Below, piece after piece: positions 16,880-26,192 of a stretch of 64,000 nucleotides of DNA. The first letter of the stretch is position 1. Every line of letters begins with the position of its first letter. The notes below the pieces were generated by a model. The model was not told where the DNA came from. It saw nothing but the letters and a program-made list of their open reading frames with translations, and made no database searches. The stretch comes from Sphingomonas sp. HITSZ_GF (lineage in GTDB: Bacteria; Pseudomonadota; Alphaproteobacteria; Sphingomonadales; Sphingomonadaceae). Both the position numbers and the translations under genes were made by a program. The stretch covers positions 868,001 to 932,000 of the forward strand of contig NZ_JARQXA010000001.1 of assembly GCF_029543155.1 (NCBI RefSeq). The letters run 5' to 3'.

Positions 16880-18823
16880 GTGGCGACTGCCGCGCATACG
16901 CTCACGCCCGAAGAGGCGTCGGCGCATCCCGCACCTGAAGCGATCGTCGTTCGTTTCGCCGGCGACTCCGGCGACGGAATGCAGCTCACCGGCGGCCAGT
17001 TCACGCTTTCCACCGCGCTGGCCGGCAACGACCTTGCCACCTTCCCCGATTTCCCCGCCGAGATCCGCGCGCCGCAGGGCACGCTGTTCGGCGTCTCCGC
17101 CTTCCAGATCAACTTCGGCTCGGCCCGGATCGACACCGCCGGCGACCAGCCCGACGTGCTTGTCGCGATGAACCCGGCGGCACTCAAGACCAATGTCGAG
17201 GCCCTGAAGCCCGGCGGATTGATCATCGCCGACGAGGGCGAGTTCGGCCAGCGCAACCTCGACAAGGCCAGATACGCCGCCAATCCGCTCGACGACGGCA
17301 GCCTTGCCCGGTGGCAGCTGCTCCGCCTCGACATCTCGCAGCTCACCCTCGACGCAGTGAAGCCCTTCGGCCTCGGCAACAAGGAGGCGCTGCGCTGCAA
17401 GAACATGTGGACGCTGGGGCTCGCGCTCTGGATGTTCGATCGCGATCGCCAGCCCCTCGTCGACTGGCTCAAGGCCAAGTTCGCCAAGGCGCCCGAGCTG
17501 GCCGAAGCGAACATCGCCGCGCTCAACGCCGGCCACGCCTATGGCGAGACCGCAGAGCTGGGCGCGATGGGGATCAGCCAGCGCCAGGTTGCCGCCGCGC
17601 CCGCCGAGCCGGGGCTCTACCGCACCGTCACCGGGGCGGAATCGATCTCGCTCGGGCTCGTCGCCGGGGCCCAGCTCGCCAATCTGCCTATGTTCTTCGG
17701 CGGCTATCCGATCACTCCGGCCAGCGCGATCCTGCACACGCTGTCGCGCTACAAGGAGTACAACGTCACCACCTTCCAGGCCGAGGACGAGATCGCCGCG
17801 GTGGCTTCCGCCCTGGGCAGCGCCTATGCTGGAAGCCTTGGCGTCACCTGCTCGTCGGGCCCGGGCATCGCGCTCAAGACCGAGGCGATTGGCCTGGCGA
17901 TCATGACCGAGCTGCCGCTGGTGATCGTCAACGCCCAGCGCGGCGGCCCCTCGACCGGACTTCCCACGAAAACTGAGCAGTCCGACCTTTACCAGGCGGT
18001 CTATGGCCGCAACGGCGATGCGCCCGTGCCGGTGCTTGCCGCGCGCTCGGCCGCGGATTGCTTCGATGTCGCGATCGAGGCGGTGCGGATCGCCACCCAA
18101 TACATGACCCCGGTGATGCTGCTCACCGACGGCTATCTCCAGAATGCCGCCGAGCCCTGGAAGGTGCCGGACATGTCGGCCTATGAACCCTTCCCGGTGC
18201 AGTTCCACACCGAGGCCCCGCCCGAAGGCGAGAAATTCCAGCCCTATGCCCGCAACGACCGGCGCGCGCGGCCCTGGGTAAAACCGGGCACACCGGGCCT
18301 GCTCCACCGCATCGGCGGCATCGAGAAGGCGCAGGGGACCGGCAATATCGACTATTCCCCCGCCAACCATCAGGCGATGACCGACACCCGCCGCGACAAG
18401 GTCGCCGGGATCGAAGTGCCCGATCAGGCGGTCGAGCAGGGCGGGCAGGGCGGCAAGCTGGTCGTGGTCGGCTGGGGCTCCACCTATGGCCCGATCGCCC
18501 AGGCGGTGCGCCGGGCGCGGTCAAAGGGGCATGACGTCGCCCATGTCCATATCCGCCACATCTGGCCGCTTCCCAGAAATCTTGGCGTTCTGCTACAGAG
18601 TTACGAGCATATCCTCGTACCGGAAATGAACACAGGCCAGCTCAAGACGCTGCTGCGCGACCAGTATCTCGTCGATGCCCGGTCGCTTACCAAGGTCTCG
18701 GGCCAGCCCTTCCGGATCGCCGAGATCGAGGCTGCGATCGCCCAGCATCTCGGCGCCGACTTCGATCAGGAACTGCCGCCCGATAACAGCCAGCTTCCCA
18801 GCCCGGAGGCAGTGAATCCCTAG
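16880..18823 (+). CDS. korA: 2-oxoacid:acceptor oxidoreductase, fused gamma-alpha subunit
   Basis: A 647-residue large subunit of a two-subunit 2-oxoglutarate:ferredoxin oxidoreductase type enzyme (2-oxoglutarate to succinyl-CoA and CO2 with reduced ferredoxin). The gamma domain is N-terminal (VRFAGDSGDGMQLTGGQF, about residues 24-41). The alpha domain begins near residue 200, with GGYPITPASAILH, the substrate-contact helix GPGIALKTEAIGLAIM and the C-terminal LVPEMNTGQL. The start is a GTG behind AGGAGAG at 16868-16874. korB follows after a repeat, and the two should form an alpha2beta2-type complex. The 2-oxoglutarate preference is inferred from the fused architecture. Confidence 0.93.
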   Translation: MATAAHTLTPEEASAHPAPEAIVVRFAGDSGDGMQLTGGQFTLSTALAGNDLATFPDFPAEIRAPQGTLFGVSAFQINFGSARIDTAGDQPDVLVAMNPAALKTNVEALKPGGLIIADEGEFGQRNLDKARYAANPLDDGSLARWQLLRLDISQLTLDAVKPFGLGNKEALRCKNMWTLGLALWMFDRDRQPLVDWLKAKFAKAPELAEANIAALNAGHAYGETAELGAMGISQRQVAAAPAEPGLYRTVTGAESISLGLVAGAQLANLPMFFGGYPITPASAILHTLSRYKEYNVTTFQAEDEIAAVASALGSAYAGSLGVTCSSGPGIALKTEAIGLAIMTELPLVIVNAQRGGPSTGLPTKTEQSDLYQAVYGRNGDAPVPVLAARSAADCFDVAIEAVRIATQYMTPVMLLTDGYLQNAAEPWKVPDMSAYEPFPVQFHTEAPPEGEKFQPYARNDRRARPWVKPGTPGLLHRIGGIEKAQGTGNIDYSPANHQAMTDTRRDKVAGIEVPDQAVEQGGQGGKLVVVGWGSTYGPIAQAVRRARSKGHDVAHVHIRHIWPLPRNLGVLLQSYEHILVPEMNTGQLKTLLRDQYLVDARSLTKVSGQPFRIAEIEAAIAQHLGADFDQELPPDNSQLPSPEAVNP

Positions 18824-18827
18824 CAAT

Positions 18828-18907
18828 CGTCACCCCGGCGAAAGCCGGGGTCTCAGGCCGCAAGCCCACGCCTGAGGCACGAGATCCCGGCTCTCGCCGG
18901 GATGACG
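18828..18907. repeat. Bipartite palindromic repeat, family B, between korA and korB
   Basis: CGTCACCCCGGCGAAAGCC at the left, GGCTCTCGCCGGGATGACG at the right. It sits inside the korAB transcription unit, with the korB ribosome binding site immediately after the right arm. It could tune the relative amounts of the two subunits. Confidence 0.9.
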
Positions 18908-18919
18908 AAGGAGAAACAG

Positions 18920-19954
18920 ATGAACGAGATCACCACGATCCGCCCGAGCACCCCCAAGGACTGGGAGACCGATCAGGAGGTCCGCTGGTGCCCCGGCTGC
19001 GGCGACTATGCGATCCTCAAGGCGGTGCAGCGGACGATGCCCGAGCTGGGCGTCGCGCCGGAGAACACCGTGTTCGTCAGCGGCATCGGCTGCTCGTCGC
19101 GCTTCCCCTATTACATGGAGACATACGGCTTCCACACCATCCATGGCCGTGCGCCGGCGGTGGCGACGGGGGTCAAGCTCGCCAATCCCGATCTCGATGT
19201 GTGGATCATCACCGGCGACGGCGATGCGCTGTCGATCGGCGGCAACCACACGATGCACCTCCTCAGGCGCAACCTGAATTGCCAGTTCCTGCTGTTCAAC
19301 AACGAGATATACGGCCTCACCAAGGGCCAATATTCGCCGACGAGCCGCGAAGGCACGCGCAGCCCGTCCACGCCGTTCGGCTCGGTCGACCATCCCGCCA
19401 AGCCCTGCGCCTTCGCGCTGGGGGCGGGGGCGCGCTTCGTCGCGCGCGGGATCGACGTCCACAAGAACCTGCCCGGCGTCCTCAAGGCCGCACACGCGCA
19501 CCAGGGCGCGGCGTTCGTCGAGATCTTCCAGAACTGCATCGTCTATAACGACGAGGTCTTCGAGCCCTTCACCGCCAAGCCGAATGCTGCCGCCAACCAG
19601 CTCTGGGCCGAGCATGGCCAGCCGCTGCTCTTCGCGGGCGGCACCCGCGGCCTGGCGCTCGATCCCGAGCGGCTGGTGCTCAAGGTTGTCGATGTGATCG
19701 AGGGCGACTGGCAGGGGGCGGGGGTGATCGTCCACAACGTCACCAACCGCGCCGTCGCGCACATGCTCGTCGAAATGCCCTTCGGCGCCTTCCCGATGGC
19801 ACTGGGCGTGCTCTACGACGATCCCGCGCCCACCTTCGAGAGCGCCGTGGCCGCGCAGAACCGGGCGGCGAGCGAAGGCAAGGCCGCCGATCTCCAGAAG
19901 CTGGTGTCGAAGGGGCAGACCTGGATGGTCGACAAGGAGCCGCACAAACTCTGA
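18920..19954 (+). CDS. korB: 2-oxoacid:ferredoxin oxidoreductase beta subunit
   Basis: A 344-residue subunit holding thiamine diphosphate and one [4Fe-4S] cluster. Cluster cysteines are C24 and C27 (WCPGCGDY), C58 (GIGCSSR) and C206 (QNCIVYN). The ThDP-Mg motif is GDGD at 99-102 with FNNEIYG at about 126-132. The start is chosen as the ATG at 18920, with AAGGAGAAA just before it; an in-frame ATG at 18902 lies inside the palindromic repeat and is less likely. It pairs with korA. Aerobes with this enzyme can use it as a ferredoxin-reducing alternative to 2-oxoglutarate dehydrogenase. Confidence 0.95.
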   Translation: MNEITTIRPSTPKDWETDQEVRWCPGCGDYAILKAVQRTMPELGVAPENTVFVSGIGCSSRFPYYMETYGFHTIHGRAPAVATGVKLANPDLDVWIITGDGDALSIGGNHTMHLLRRNLNCQFLLFNNEIYGLTKGQYSPTSREGTRSPSTPFGSVDHPAKPCAFALGAGARFVARGIDVHKNLPGVLKAAHAHQGAAFVEIFQNCIVYNDEVFEPFTAKPNAAANQLWAEHGQPLLFAGGTRGLALDPERLVLKVVDVIEGDWQGAGVIVHNVTNRAVAHMLVEMPFGAFPMALGVLYDDPAPTFESAVAAQNRAASEGKAADLQKLVSKGQTWMVDKEPHKL

Positions 19955-20070
19955 TACACTTGTCAGCTTGCATTGGCGGGGGACTAGCCTATCGCCTCGT
20001 TCATGTTGACCCGCGCGCCCGCTGGCCTCTCTTCGCGTGAACTTGCGCCGGCCCGAAGCGTCTATCCCCG

Positions 20071-21222
20071 ATGAACCCTGCCGACGGCACTTTCCGTACC
20101 CCCGCCGAGCGCGCCCGGCGGCATGATCTCGATGCGCTTCGGGCGGTGTTCCTGCTGTTCGGCATCCCGTACCACGCCTCGCTGACGGCGCGGCCGGGCC
20201 CGTGGATCGCCAATTTCCACGATCGCTCGCGGGACTTCATCCAGCTCGCCGACTATCTTCACCTGTTCCGCATGCCAGGCTTCTACATGATCGCCGGCTA
20301 TTTCGCCGCGATGCTGCTCCAGAAGCGCCCGGTGGCGAGCTATCTGCCGTCCCGCCTCCACCGGCTCGTCCCGCCCTTCCTGGCGGGCACCTTCCTGCTG
20401 GTGCCGGCGATGCACATCCTGCTGTTGCTCGAGACCGGCCATCCCGATCCGATCGCCCGCTGGTGGGAAATCATGACGATGGCGGATCGCAACCCGTTCG
20501 AGCATCTCTGGTTCGTCCAGGTGCTGCTCTACTACACGGCCGCGCTCGCCGGCCTGGCCTGGCTGTTCCCCCGGCTCGCCCATGCCGAGCTCAGGGGCGA
20601 GCAGCGCGCGCTGGTCCGCTGGTTCATTCCGCTTACTCTCGCCACCGGGCTGGTCCTCGGCCTGTGCGGCCTCGGCTCGCTCCAGCTCGAGCGCTATCGC
20701 TATCTCGACAATTTCGCGGTCAATTTCCTCTCGGCCCGCTACGCGCTCGATTACCTGCCCTGGTTCCTGCTCGGCGCGCTCCTCCAGCGCATTCCCGCGC
20801 TCGACCGGCGCTTTGCCCGCTTCTCCTGGATCCTCTTCCTGACAGGGCTCGCGGCGAGCATCGCGGTGGTCTTCTATCCGCGCGCGATCCCGTTTCTCTG
20901 GCGGCCGGTGATCACCGGCGTCGCCGCGATCTGCCTGACGCAAGCCTCGCTCGGCGCGCTGGCGCATTTCATCCATGGCGAGCGCCGCTGGGTGAAGGCG
21001 CTCGTCTCGGCTTCCTTCGTCATCTACCTGTTCCACGAGCCGCTGATCGTTCTGGCCACGCCGTTGCTCGATCTGCTGCCGATTCCGCTCTGGCCGCGCT
21101 TCATCCTGCTCTGCCTGATCGCCTTTTTCTGTTCCTACGGCATCTGGAAGCTGATCAAGCTGAGCCCGGCGCTGCGGTATGTCTTCAACGGCGAGCGGCC
21201 AAAGAAGCGCGCCAAGACTTAG
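20071..21222 (+). CDS. Acyltransferase family membrane protein (Acyl_transf_3, OpgC-like)
   Basis: A 383-residue polytopic membrane protein with about ten hydrophobic segments. The opening block RRHDLDALRAVFLLFGIPYH is the family signature with the conserved Arg and the first-helix His. This family acylates exported carbohydrates; the closest described types are OpgC/MdoC glucan succinyltransferases and O-antigen acetyltransferases. The polar C-terminus is basic (RPKKRAKT). It has a long 116-bp leader after korB, so it is probably its own unit, possibly together with the methyltransferase 40 bp downstream. The acceptor is unknown. Confidence 0.85.
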   Translation: MNPADGTFRTPAERARRHDLDALRAVFLLFGIPYHASLTARPGPWIANFHDRSRDFIQLADYLHLFRMPGFYMIAGYFAAMLLQKRPVASYLPSRLHRLVPPFLAGTFLLVPAMHILLLLETGHPDPIARWWEIMTMADRNPFEHLWFVQVLLYYTAALAGLAWLFPRLAHAELRGEQRALVRWFIPLTLATGLVLGLCGLGSLQLERYRYLDNFAVNFLSARYALDYLPWFLLGALLQRIPALDRRFARFSWILFLTGLAASIAVVFYPRAIPFLWRPVITGVAAICLTQASLGALAHFIHGERRWVKALVSASFVIYLFHEPLIVLATPLLDLLPIPLWPRFILLCLIAFFCSYGIWKLIKLSPALRYVFNGERPKKRAKT

Positions 21223-21262
21223 GCTTGCCCGACTCACCGGCGCGTGCATTGTGCGCCCCGAA

Positions 21263-22495
21263 ATGCATGCGCCGTTGAGCCAGTCCGATCCCAATCTGCC
21301 GCGCCGCCCGGGCTGGTTCGCCCGCGCGCTGGCACCTTTCTTCCGCCGCCAGCTCGACAGGATCGATGCCGGCATCGCCCAGGGCAGCCTGTCGCTCAGC
21401 CTGCCCGACGGCAGCGCGCGGCTGCTCGGCGGCCGCGCGGAAGGGCCCGCGGCGATCGTCGACCTGCGCAGCTGGCGCGCGCTGCTCCGCCTGGCCATCG
21501 GCGGCTCGATCGGCTGGTACCAGGCCTGGGCGCTTGGCGAATGGTCTAGCCCCGATCCGGTCGCGCTGTTTGCGCTGTTCGGGCTCAACCGCGCCGAGCT
21601 GGCGCGCCAGGCCCGCGCCACCGGCCTGTCCCGGGGCTTCAAGCGGCTGCTCCACTGGCGCAATCGCAACCATCGCGGCGGCTCACGGCGGAACATCCAG
21701 TTCCACTATGATCTGGGCAACGACTTCTACCGGCTGTGGCTCGACCCGGGCATGACCTATTCGAGCGCGCTGTTCACCGCCTCAGGGCAGACCCTCGAAC
21801 AGGCCCAACACGAGAAGCTCGCCGCGATCCTGGCCCGCACCGATACCCGTCCAGGCGACGAGATCCTCGAGATCGGCTGCGGCTGGGGCAGCTTCGCCGA
21901 GCTGGCGGTGGCGGAGGGGCGCAAGGTTCACGGCATCACTCTCTCGACCGAGCAGAAGGCCTGGGCCGAGGCGCGCGTGCCCGAGCATGCCCGCTTCACC
22001 CTCACCGACTATCGCGACGTGCAGGGCCGCTATGACGCCGTCGCCAGCATCGAAATGGCCGAGGCGGTAGGCGAGCCCTATTGGCCCGCCTATCTCGATG
22101 CCATTGCCGGCGCGCTCAAGCCCGGTGGCCGCGCTGCGCTGCAGGTGATCACCTTCGACGACGCCTTCTTCGCCGACTATGCCGCGAACGTCGATTTCAT
22201 CCAGGCCTATGTCTTCCCCGGCGGACTGTTGCTCTCCGAAGCGCGCTTCCGGGCGCTGGCCGAGGCGCGAGGCCTGCGCTGGCAGGATCGCACCGGCTTC
22301 GGCCTCGACTATGCCGAGACGCTGCGCATCTGGCGCGAGCGCTTCGACGCGGCGGTGGCGGCGGGCACGCTTCCGGAACAATTCGATAGCAAGTTCATAG
22401 ACTTGTGGCGCTATTATCTGATGTATTGCGAGGGCGGGTTCAGAGGGGGCGGTATCGACGTCATCCAGCTCACCCTGGTGAAGGAGGAGGGATGA
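21263..22495 (+). CDS. Cyclopropane-fatty-acyl-phospholipid synthase family methyltransferase
   Basis: A 410-residue SAM-dependent enzyme of the CFAS/mycolic acid methyltransferase group, acting on membrane phospholipid acyl chains. The SAM loop EIGCGWGSFAELA begins at residue 203, followed by ITLSTEQKAWAEAR and the YDAVASIEMAEAVGE strand. The N-terminal domain carries WYQAWALGEW, and the family's NIQFHYDLGNDFY is present at about 140-152. The start is set at the ATG at 21263, since the frame upstream overlaps the acyltransferase. The stop overlaps the next gene's ATG. Cyclopropanation versus another methyl transfer cannot be decided. Confidence 0.9.
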   Translation: MHAPLSQSDPNLPRRPGWFARALAPFFRRQLDRIDAGIAQGSLSLSLPDGSARLLGGRAEGPAAIVDLRSWRALLRLAIGGSIGWYQAWALGEWSSPDPVALFALFGLNRAELARQARATGLSRGFKRLLHWRNRNHRGGSRRNIQFHYDLGNDFYRLWLDPGMTYSSALFTASGQTLEQAQHEKLAAILARTDTRPGDEILEIGCGWGSFAELAVAEGRKVHGITLSTEQKAWAEARVPEHARFTLTDYRDVQGRYDAVASIEMAEAVGEPYWPAYLDAIAGALKPGGRAALQVITFDDAFFADYAANVDFIQAYVFPGGLLLSEARFRALAEARGLRWQDRTGFGLDYAETLRIWRERFDAAVAAGTLPEQFDSKFIDLWRYYLMYCEGGFRGGGIDVIQLTLVKEEG

Positions 22496-23676
22496 TGCGG
22501 AAATTGCTGCTGGCGAGCATGCTCGCGCTCGGAAGTGTCTCGGGGCAGGCCGCACAGGCCCAGGCGGTCCAGTCGTCGGATGTGAAGCTGCAGTCCGGCG
22601 ACAATAGCGGCCTGCGCAAGGTCGGCGCCGAAGTGCTGTTCTGGAGCCAGGCCCAGCGCGACGCCAATTTCCCGCATATGGAGCGTCTCTTCCCCGGCCA
22701 TATCGTCAAGGCCGGCGGCAAGGTCCGTCCGCTTCCCGCCGGCACGCCGCTCGCCTTCCCGGATGCCGATCTCGACGCCTTCATCGCGGCGCAGAACATC
22801 GCCGGGCTGATCGTCCTCAAGGACGGCAAGATCGTGCTCGAGCGCTATGCCCGCGGCTATTCGCGGGAAGGGCGCTGGACCAGCTTCTCGGTCGCCAAGT
22901 CCTTCACCTCCTCGCTGGTCGGCGCCGCGATCCAGGACGGATATATCAAGTCGGTCGACGAGCCGGTGACCAGGTACATCCCGGAACTGGCCGGCAGCGG
23001 CTATGACGGGGTGACGATCGCCCAGCTGCTCACCATGACCTCGGGCGTGAAGTGGAACGAGGATTATACCGATCCCAAGTCCGACGTCGCCCGCATGTTC
23101 CTGGAAGCGGTGCCGGCGGCGGAGGACCCCACCGTCTTCTACATGAAGAAGCTCCCGCGCGAGTTCGCACCGGGGGCGAAGTGGGTTTACAAGACCGGCG
23201 AGACCAATCTGATCGGCGTGCTGGTGATGCGCGCGACCGGGAAGCCGCTCGCCACCTATCTCAGCGAGAAGATCTGGCAGCCCTATGGCATGGAGCAGGA
23301 CGCCTTCTGGATGGTCGATCCGTCCGGGCACGAGGTGAGCGGCTGCTGCCTGTCGGTGTCGTTGCGCGACTATGCCCGGCTGGGCCAGTTCGCGCTCGAA
23401 GGCGGCAAGGGCGTCGTCCCCGCCGACTGGTATCGCCAGTCGACCACCGCGCATGCCGACATCGGCGTGCCGGGCTATGGCTATGGCTATCAGTGGTGGA
23501 CCTATCCCGAGGGCCGCTTCGGCGCGCAGGGCATCTTCGGCCAGGCGATCCGCGTCGATCCCAAGTCGAAAGTGGTGATTGCCGTCTCCGCCGCCGCGCC
23601 CAAGGCAAGCGACGGCGACTATGGCAAGGCGCGAACCGCGTTCCTCAACCGGTTGTTCGAAGCCGCGGCGAAGTAG
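22495..23676 (+). CDS. Exported serine hydrolase, beta-lactamase class C fold
   Basis: A 393-residue secreted protein with an N-terminal signal peptide (RKLLLASMLALG, then AQA sites near residues 20-24). The penicillin-binding fold motifs are Ser132-Val-Ala-Lys135 (SVAK) and Tyr232 in VYKTGETN. The family includes esterases, D-aminopeptidases and true beta-lactamases; resistance activity should not be assumed. Two ATGs exist, at 22492 and 22495. The second is better spaced from AAGGAGG at 22481 and overlaps the upstream stop as TGATG. It is therefore coupled to the CFAS-like gene. Confidence 0.86.
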   Translation: MRKLLLASMLALGSVSGQAAQAQAVQSSDVKLQSGDNSGLRKVGAEVLFWSQAQRDANFPHMERLFPGHIVKAGGKVRPLPAGTPLAFPDADLDAFIAAQNIAGLIVLKDGKIVLERYARGYSREGRWTSFSVAKSFTSSLVGAAIQDGYIKSVDEPVTRYIPELAGSGYDGVTIAQLLTMTSGVKWNEDYTDPKSDVARMFLEAVPAAEDPTVFYMKKLPREFAPGAKWVYKTGETNLIGVLVMRATGKPLATYLSEKIWQPYGMEQDAFWMVDPSGHEVSGCCLSVSLRDYARLGQFALEGGKGVVPADWYRQSTTAHADIGVPGYGYGYQWWTYPEGRFGAQGIFGQAIRVDPKSKVVIAVSAAAPKASDGDYGKARTAFLNRLFEAAAK

Positions 23677-23682
23677 CCCATC

Positions 23683-23782
23683 AATCCCCCTCCCGCTTGC
23701 GGGAGGGGTTAGGGGAGGGTGCGACGGAGAGGTTAACGCGGCGTACGCGCCACAAGCCTCCCACAAGCGGGAGGGGAGAGGG
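23683..23782. repeat. Inverted repeat, family C-like (CCCCCTCCCGCTTGCGGG type)
   Basis: The left part CCCCCTCCCGCTTGCGGGAG and the right part ACAAGCGGGAGGGGAGAGGG form a bipartite palindrome between the convergent serine hydrolase and SDR genes. It resembles 11929-12034 and 56481-56583 in layout and in its GGGGAGGG core. Confidence 0.8.
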
Positions 23783-23783
23783 T

Positions 23784-24500
23784 TTACTCCACCCGCTCGA
23801 AATGCCCGGTCTCGAACCCCGACACTGCCAGTGCCGCGATCCGCTCGGCGACAACCTCGGGCGCCTTCACCGTCTCGGGATCCTCGCCTGGGAAAGCGCG
23901 CGCGCGCATCTTGGTGCGGGTCGCGCCCGGATCGACGATCGCCACGCGCACCTGGCTGATATGCGCGACTTCCTCGCCATAGGTGAGAAGCAGGTTGTCG
24001 AAGGCAGCCTTGGACGAGCCATAGACGCCCCAATAGGCCCGGGCATTGCGGCCCACGCCCGAGGTCACGCCGATCACCCGCGCGCCGCTCGAAGCCTTGA
24101 GCATCGGGTCGAACGCCGCCAGGATCGCCGCCTGCGCAGTGACGTTGAGCGTCAGGACCTTCGCATATTCCTTGAAGTCGATCGCCGGCACCGCGCTCAG
24201 CGTGCCGAGCTGCGCGGCGTTGAGCACCAGCACGTCGAGCGCCGCCCAGCGCCCGGAGATCGCTTCGGCGAGGCGCGCGATGCTGTCATTCTCGGTCAGG
24301 TCGAGCGGCGCGATCGTCGCCGAACCGCCCGCGGCGAAGATCGCTTCCTCGACTTCCTCGAGCCCGCCCGCAGTGCGCGCGGTCAGGATCACATGCGCGC
24401 CCTGCCTGGCCAGTTCCAGCGCTGTCGCCGCGCCGATCCCGCGGCTCGCGCCGGTGACGAGCGCGGTCTTACCTTCCAGTGCCTTGTCGGTCATTCCCAT
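23784..24500 (-). CDS. SDR family NAD(P)-dependent oxidoreductase
   Basis: A 238-residue short-chain dehydrogenase. The nucleotide loop TGASRGIG is at residues 16-23, LNAAQ is the usual NAG-type strand, and the catalytic Ser, Tyr and Lys lie in VTSGVGRNARAYWGVYGSSK (about 145-165). The classical SDR length suggests a soluble oxidoreductase of unknown substrate. A second ATG three codons in (24494) is an alternative start. It is transcribed alone, between a family C repeat and a family D repeat, upstream of and on the same strand as purF. Confidence 0.85.
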   Translation of the reverse strand: MGMTDKALEGKTALVTGASRGIGAATALELARQGAHVILTARTAGGLEEVEEAIFAAGGSATIAPLDLTENDSIARLAEAISGRWAALDVLVLNAAQLGTLSAVPAIDFKEYAKVLTLNVTAQAAILAAFDPMLKASSGARVIGVTSGVGRNARAYWGVYGSSKAAFDNLLLTYGEEVAHISQVRVAIVDPGATRTKMRARAFPGEDPETVKAPEVVAERIAALAVSGFETGHFERVE

Positions 24501-24503
24501 CCC

Positions 24504-24588
24504 CGTTCGCCCTGAGCTTGTCGAAGGGCAGTGCTTCTCGCCCGCGTCCTCAGAAAGAACGGTGCTTCGACAAGCTCAGCACGAACGG
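24504..24588. repeat. Bipartite palindromic repeat, family D (CGTTCGCCCTGAGCTTGTCGAAGG)
   Basis: The left arm starts CGTTCGCCCTGAGCTTGTCG and the right arm ends TTCGACAAGCTCAGCACGAACGG. It lies between the purF 3' end and the SDR start. This GAGCTTGTCGAAG palindrome is familiar from many proteobacterial genomes as a dispersed intergenic repeat. Confidence 0.88.
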
Positions 24589-24598
24589 GAAGTGAATG

Positions 24599-26059
24599 TC
24601 AGCCCACGCGCTCGTGGAGCAGCGCGAACTGGTCGGTCGGCGGGCCGTTCTCGTCCTGGTCGGTCAGCGTCGTCGGATATTCGCCGGTGAAGCAGGCATC
24701 GCAATATTTCGGATGGATATCCGCGCGGTGCGCCTCGCCGAGCGCCTTGTACAGGCCGTCGATCGTCACGAAGGCCAGGCTGTCGGCATGAATGAAGTCG
24801 GTCATCCCGCCCACATCCATCTTGGCGGCGAGCAGCTTGGCGCGCTCGGGCGTGTCGACGCCGTAGAAGCAGCTGTGCCGCGTCGGCGGCGAGGCAATGC
24901 GCATGTGCACCTCGGCGGCGCCGGCCTCGCGCATCATCTGCACGATCTTGAGGCTGGTGGTGCCGCGCACGATCGAATCGTCGATCAGCACCACGCGCTT
25001 GCCCTTGATCAGCTCGCGATTGGCATTGTGCTTCAGCTTCACGCCCAGGTGGCGAATCTGGTCGCCCGGCTGGATGAAGGTGCGGCCAACATAGTGCGAG
25101 CGGATGATGCCCAGCTCGAACGGAATCCCGCTCTGCTGGGCATAGCCGATCGCCGCCGGCACGCCCGAATCGGGCACGGGCACGACGAGATCGGCCTCGA
25201 CCGGCGCCTCGATCGCCAGCTGCGCGCCGATCGCCTTGCGCACCGAATAGACCGAGCGGCCTTCGCTGATCGAATCGGGGCGCGAGAAATAGACATGCTC
25301 GAAGATGCAGGGCCGCGGCCCCACGGGCGCGAACGGCTTGTGCGAGCTGATCTCGCCGCCCTTGACGATCACCAGTTCGCCCGGCTCGACATCGCGGACA
25401 TAGTCGGCGCCGACCACGTCGAGCGCCACCGTCTCGGAAGCGAAGACGATCGTGTCGTCGAGCTTGCCCATCACCAGCGGGCGGATGCCCAGCGGATCGC
25501 GGCAGGCGATCATGCCCTCGGGCGTCATCACGATCAGCGAATAGGCGCCCTCGACCTGCTTGAGCGCGTCGATGAAGCGATCGATCAGCGTGCGGAACTG
25601 CGAAGTGGCGACGAGGTGGATGATCACCTCGGTGTCGCTGGTCGACTGGAAGATCGCGCCGCGGCGGATCAGGTCGCGGCGCAGGCGCATCGCGTTCGAG
25701 ATGTTGCCGTTATGCGCCACCGCAAAGCCGCCGCTCGCCAGCTCGGCATAGAGCGGCTGGACGTTGCGCAGCGAGGTCTCGCCGGTGGTCGAATAGCGGA
25801 CATGCCCGCAGGCAGTGTCGCCGTGCAGCGCACGGATCACCTCGTCGCGGTCGAAATTGCCCGCCACATGGCCCATCGCCCGGTGGATGTGGAACTGGTG
25901 GCCGTCGAAGCTGGTGATACCCGCCGCCTCCTGTCCACGATGCTGGAGTGCATGCAGGCCAAGCGCAACGGCGGCGGCGGCGCCGTCCATGCCGGATACG
26001 CCGAAAATGCCACACTCTTCGCGCAGCTTGTCGTCGTCGAACGGGTTCGTGGTAAGCAT
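24599..26059 (-). CDS. purF: Amidophosphoribosyltransferase
   Basis: Commits PRPP to purine synthesis: glutamine plus PRPP to 5-phosphoribosylamine. The 486-residue form starts at the ATG at 26059. The N-terminal glutaminase nucleophile is Cys16 in EECGIFGV, so a 15-residue propeptide must be removed, as in the Bacillus-type enzyme. The phosphoribosyltransferase loop VVLIDDSIVRGTT (PRPP site) and the late CDACFTGEYP are visible; the latter resembles the Fe-S cluster cysteines of Bacillus-type PurF. The frame continues upstream of the ATG, but that stretch does not resemble PurF. No purR-type operator was recognised. Confidence 0.96.
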   Translation of the reverse strand: MLTTNPFDDDKLREECGIFGVSGMDGAAAAVALGLHALQHRGQEAAGITSFDGHQFHIHRAMGHVAGNFDRDEVIRALHGDTACGHVRYSTTGETSLRNVQPLYAELASGGFAVAHNGNISNAMRLRRDLIRRGAIFQSTSDTEVIIHLVATSQFRTLIDRFIDALKQVEGAYSLIVMTPEGMIACRDPLGIRPLVMGKLDDTIVFASETVALDVVGADYVRDVEPGELVIVKGGEISSHKPFAPVGPRPCIFEHVYFSRPDSISEGRSVYSVRKAIGAQLAIEAPVEADLVVPVPDSGVPAAIGYAQQSGIPFELGIIRSHYVGRTFIQPGDQIRHLGVKLKHNANRELIKGKRVVLIDDSIVRGTTSLKIVQMMREAGAAEVHMRIASPPTRHSCFYGVDTPERAKLLAAKMDVGGMTDFIHADSLAFVTIDGLYKALGEAHRADIHPKYCDACFTGEYPTTLTDQDENGPPTDQFALLHERVG

Positions 26060-26192
26060 CAGCCCTCGATGGGGTTGGGAACTGTCGGGCGGGCATATAG
26101 GCGCTTCGGCGCGGTTTGTCGCCGGTCTGTCACAAAGAAATGAACTGACAGGGTTTTTCGGTGGTTTTTCAGGGGCGAAAGGAGCTTTTCCC

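Noticed and set aside
15797..18370. An 857-codon minus-strand open frame opposite the deacetylase and korA genes
   Set aside because: It is a shadow frame of high-GC coding DNA: its translation is a low-complexity Arg/Gly/Asp/His mix without domains, while the plus strand encodes clear protein families.
18902..18919. Upstream ATG at 18902 as the korB start
   Set aside because: It lies in the right arm of the palindromic repeat, whereas the ATG at 18920 has AAGGAG at proper spacing and fits the family start.
22495..23676. A clinically relevant beta-lactamase
   Set aside because: Only the general S12 fold (SVAK and a Tyr) is visible; most members are esterases or peptidases, so no resistance function is claimed.
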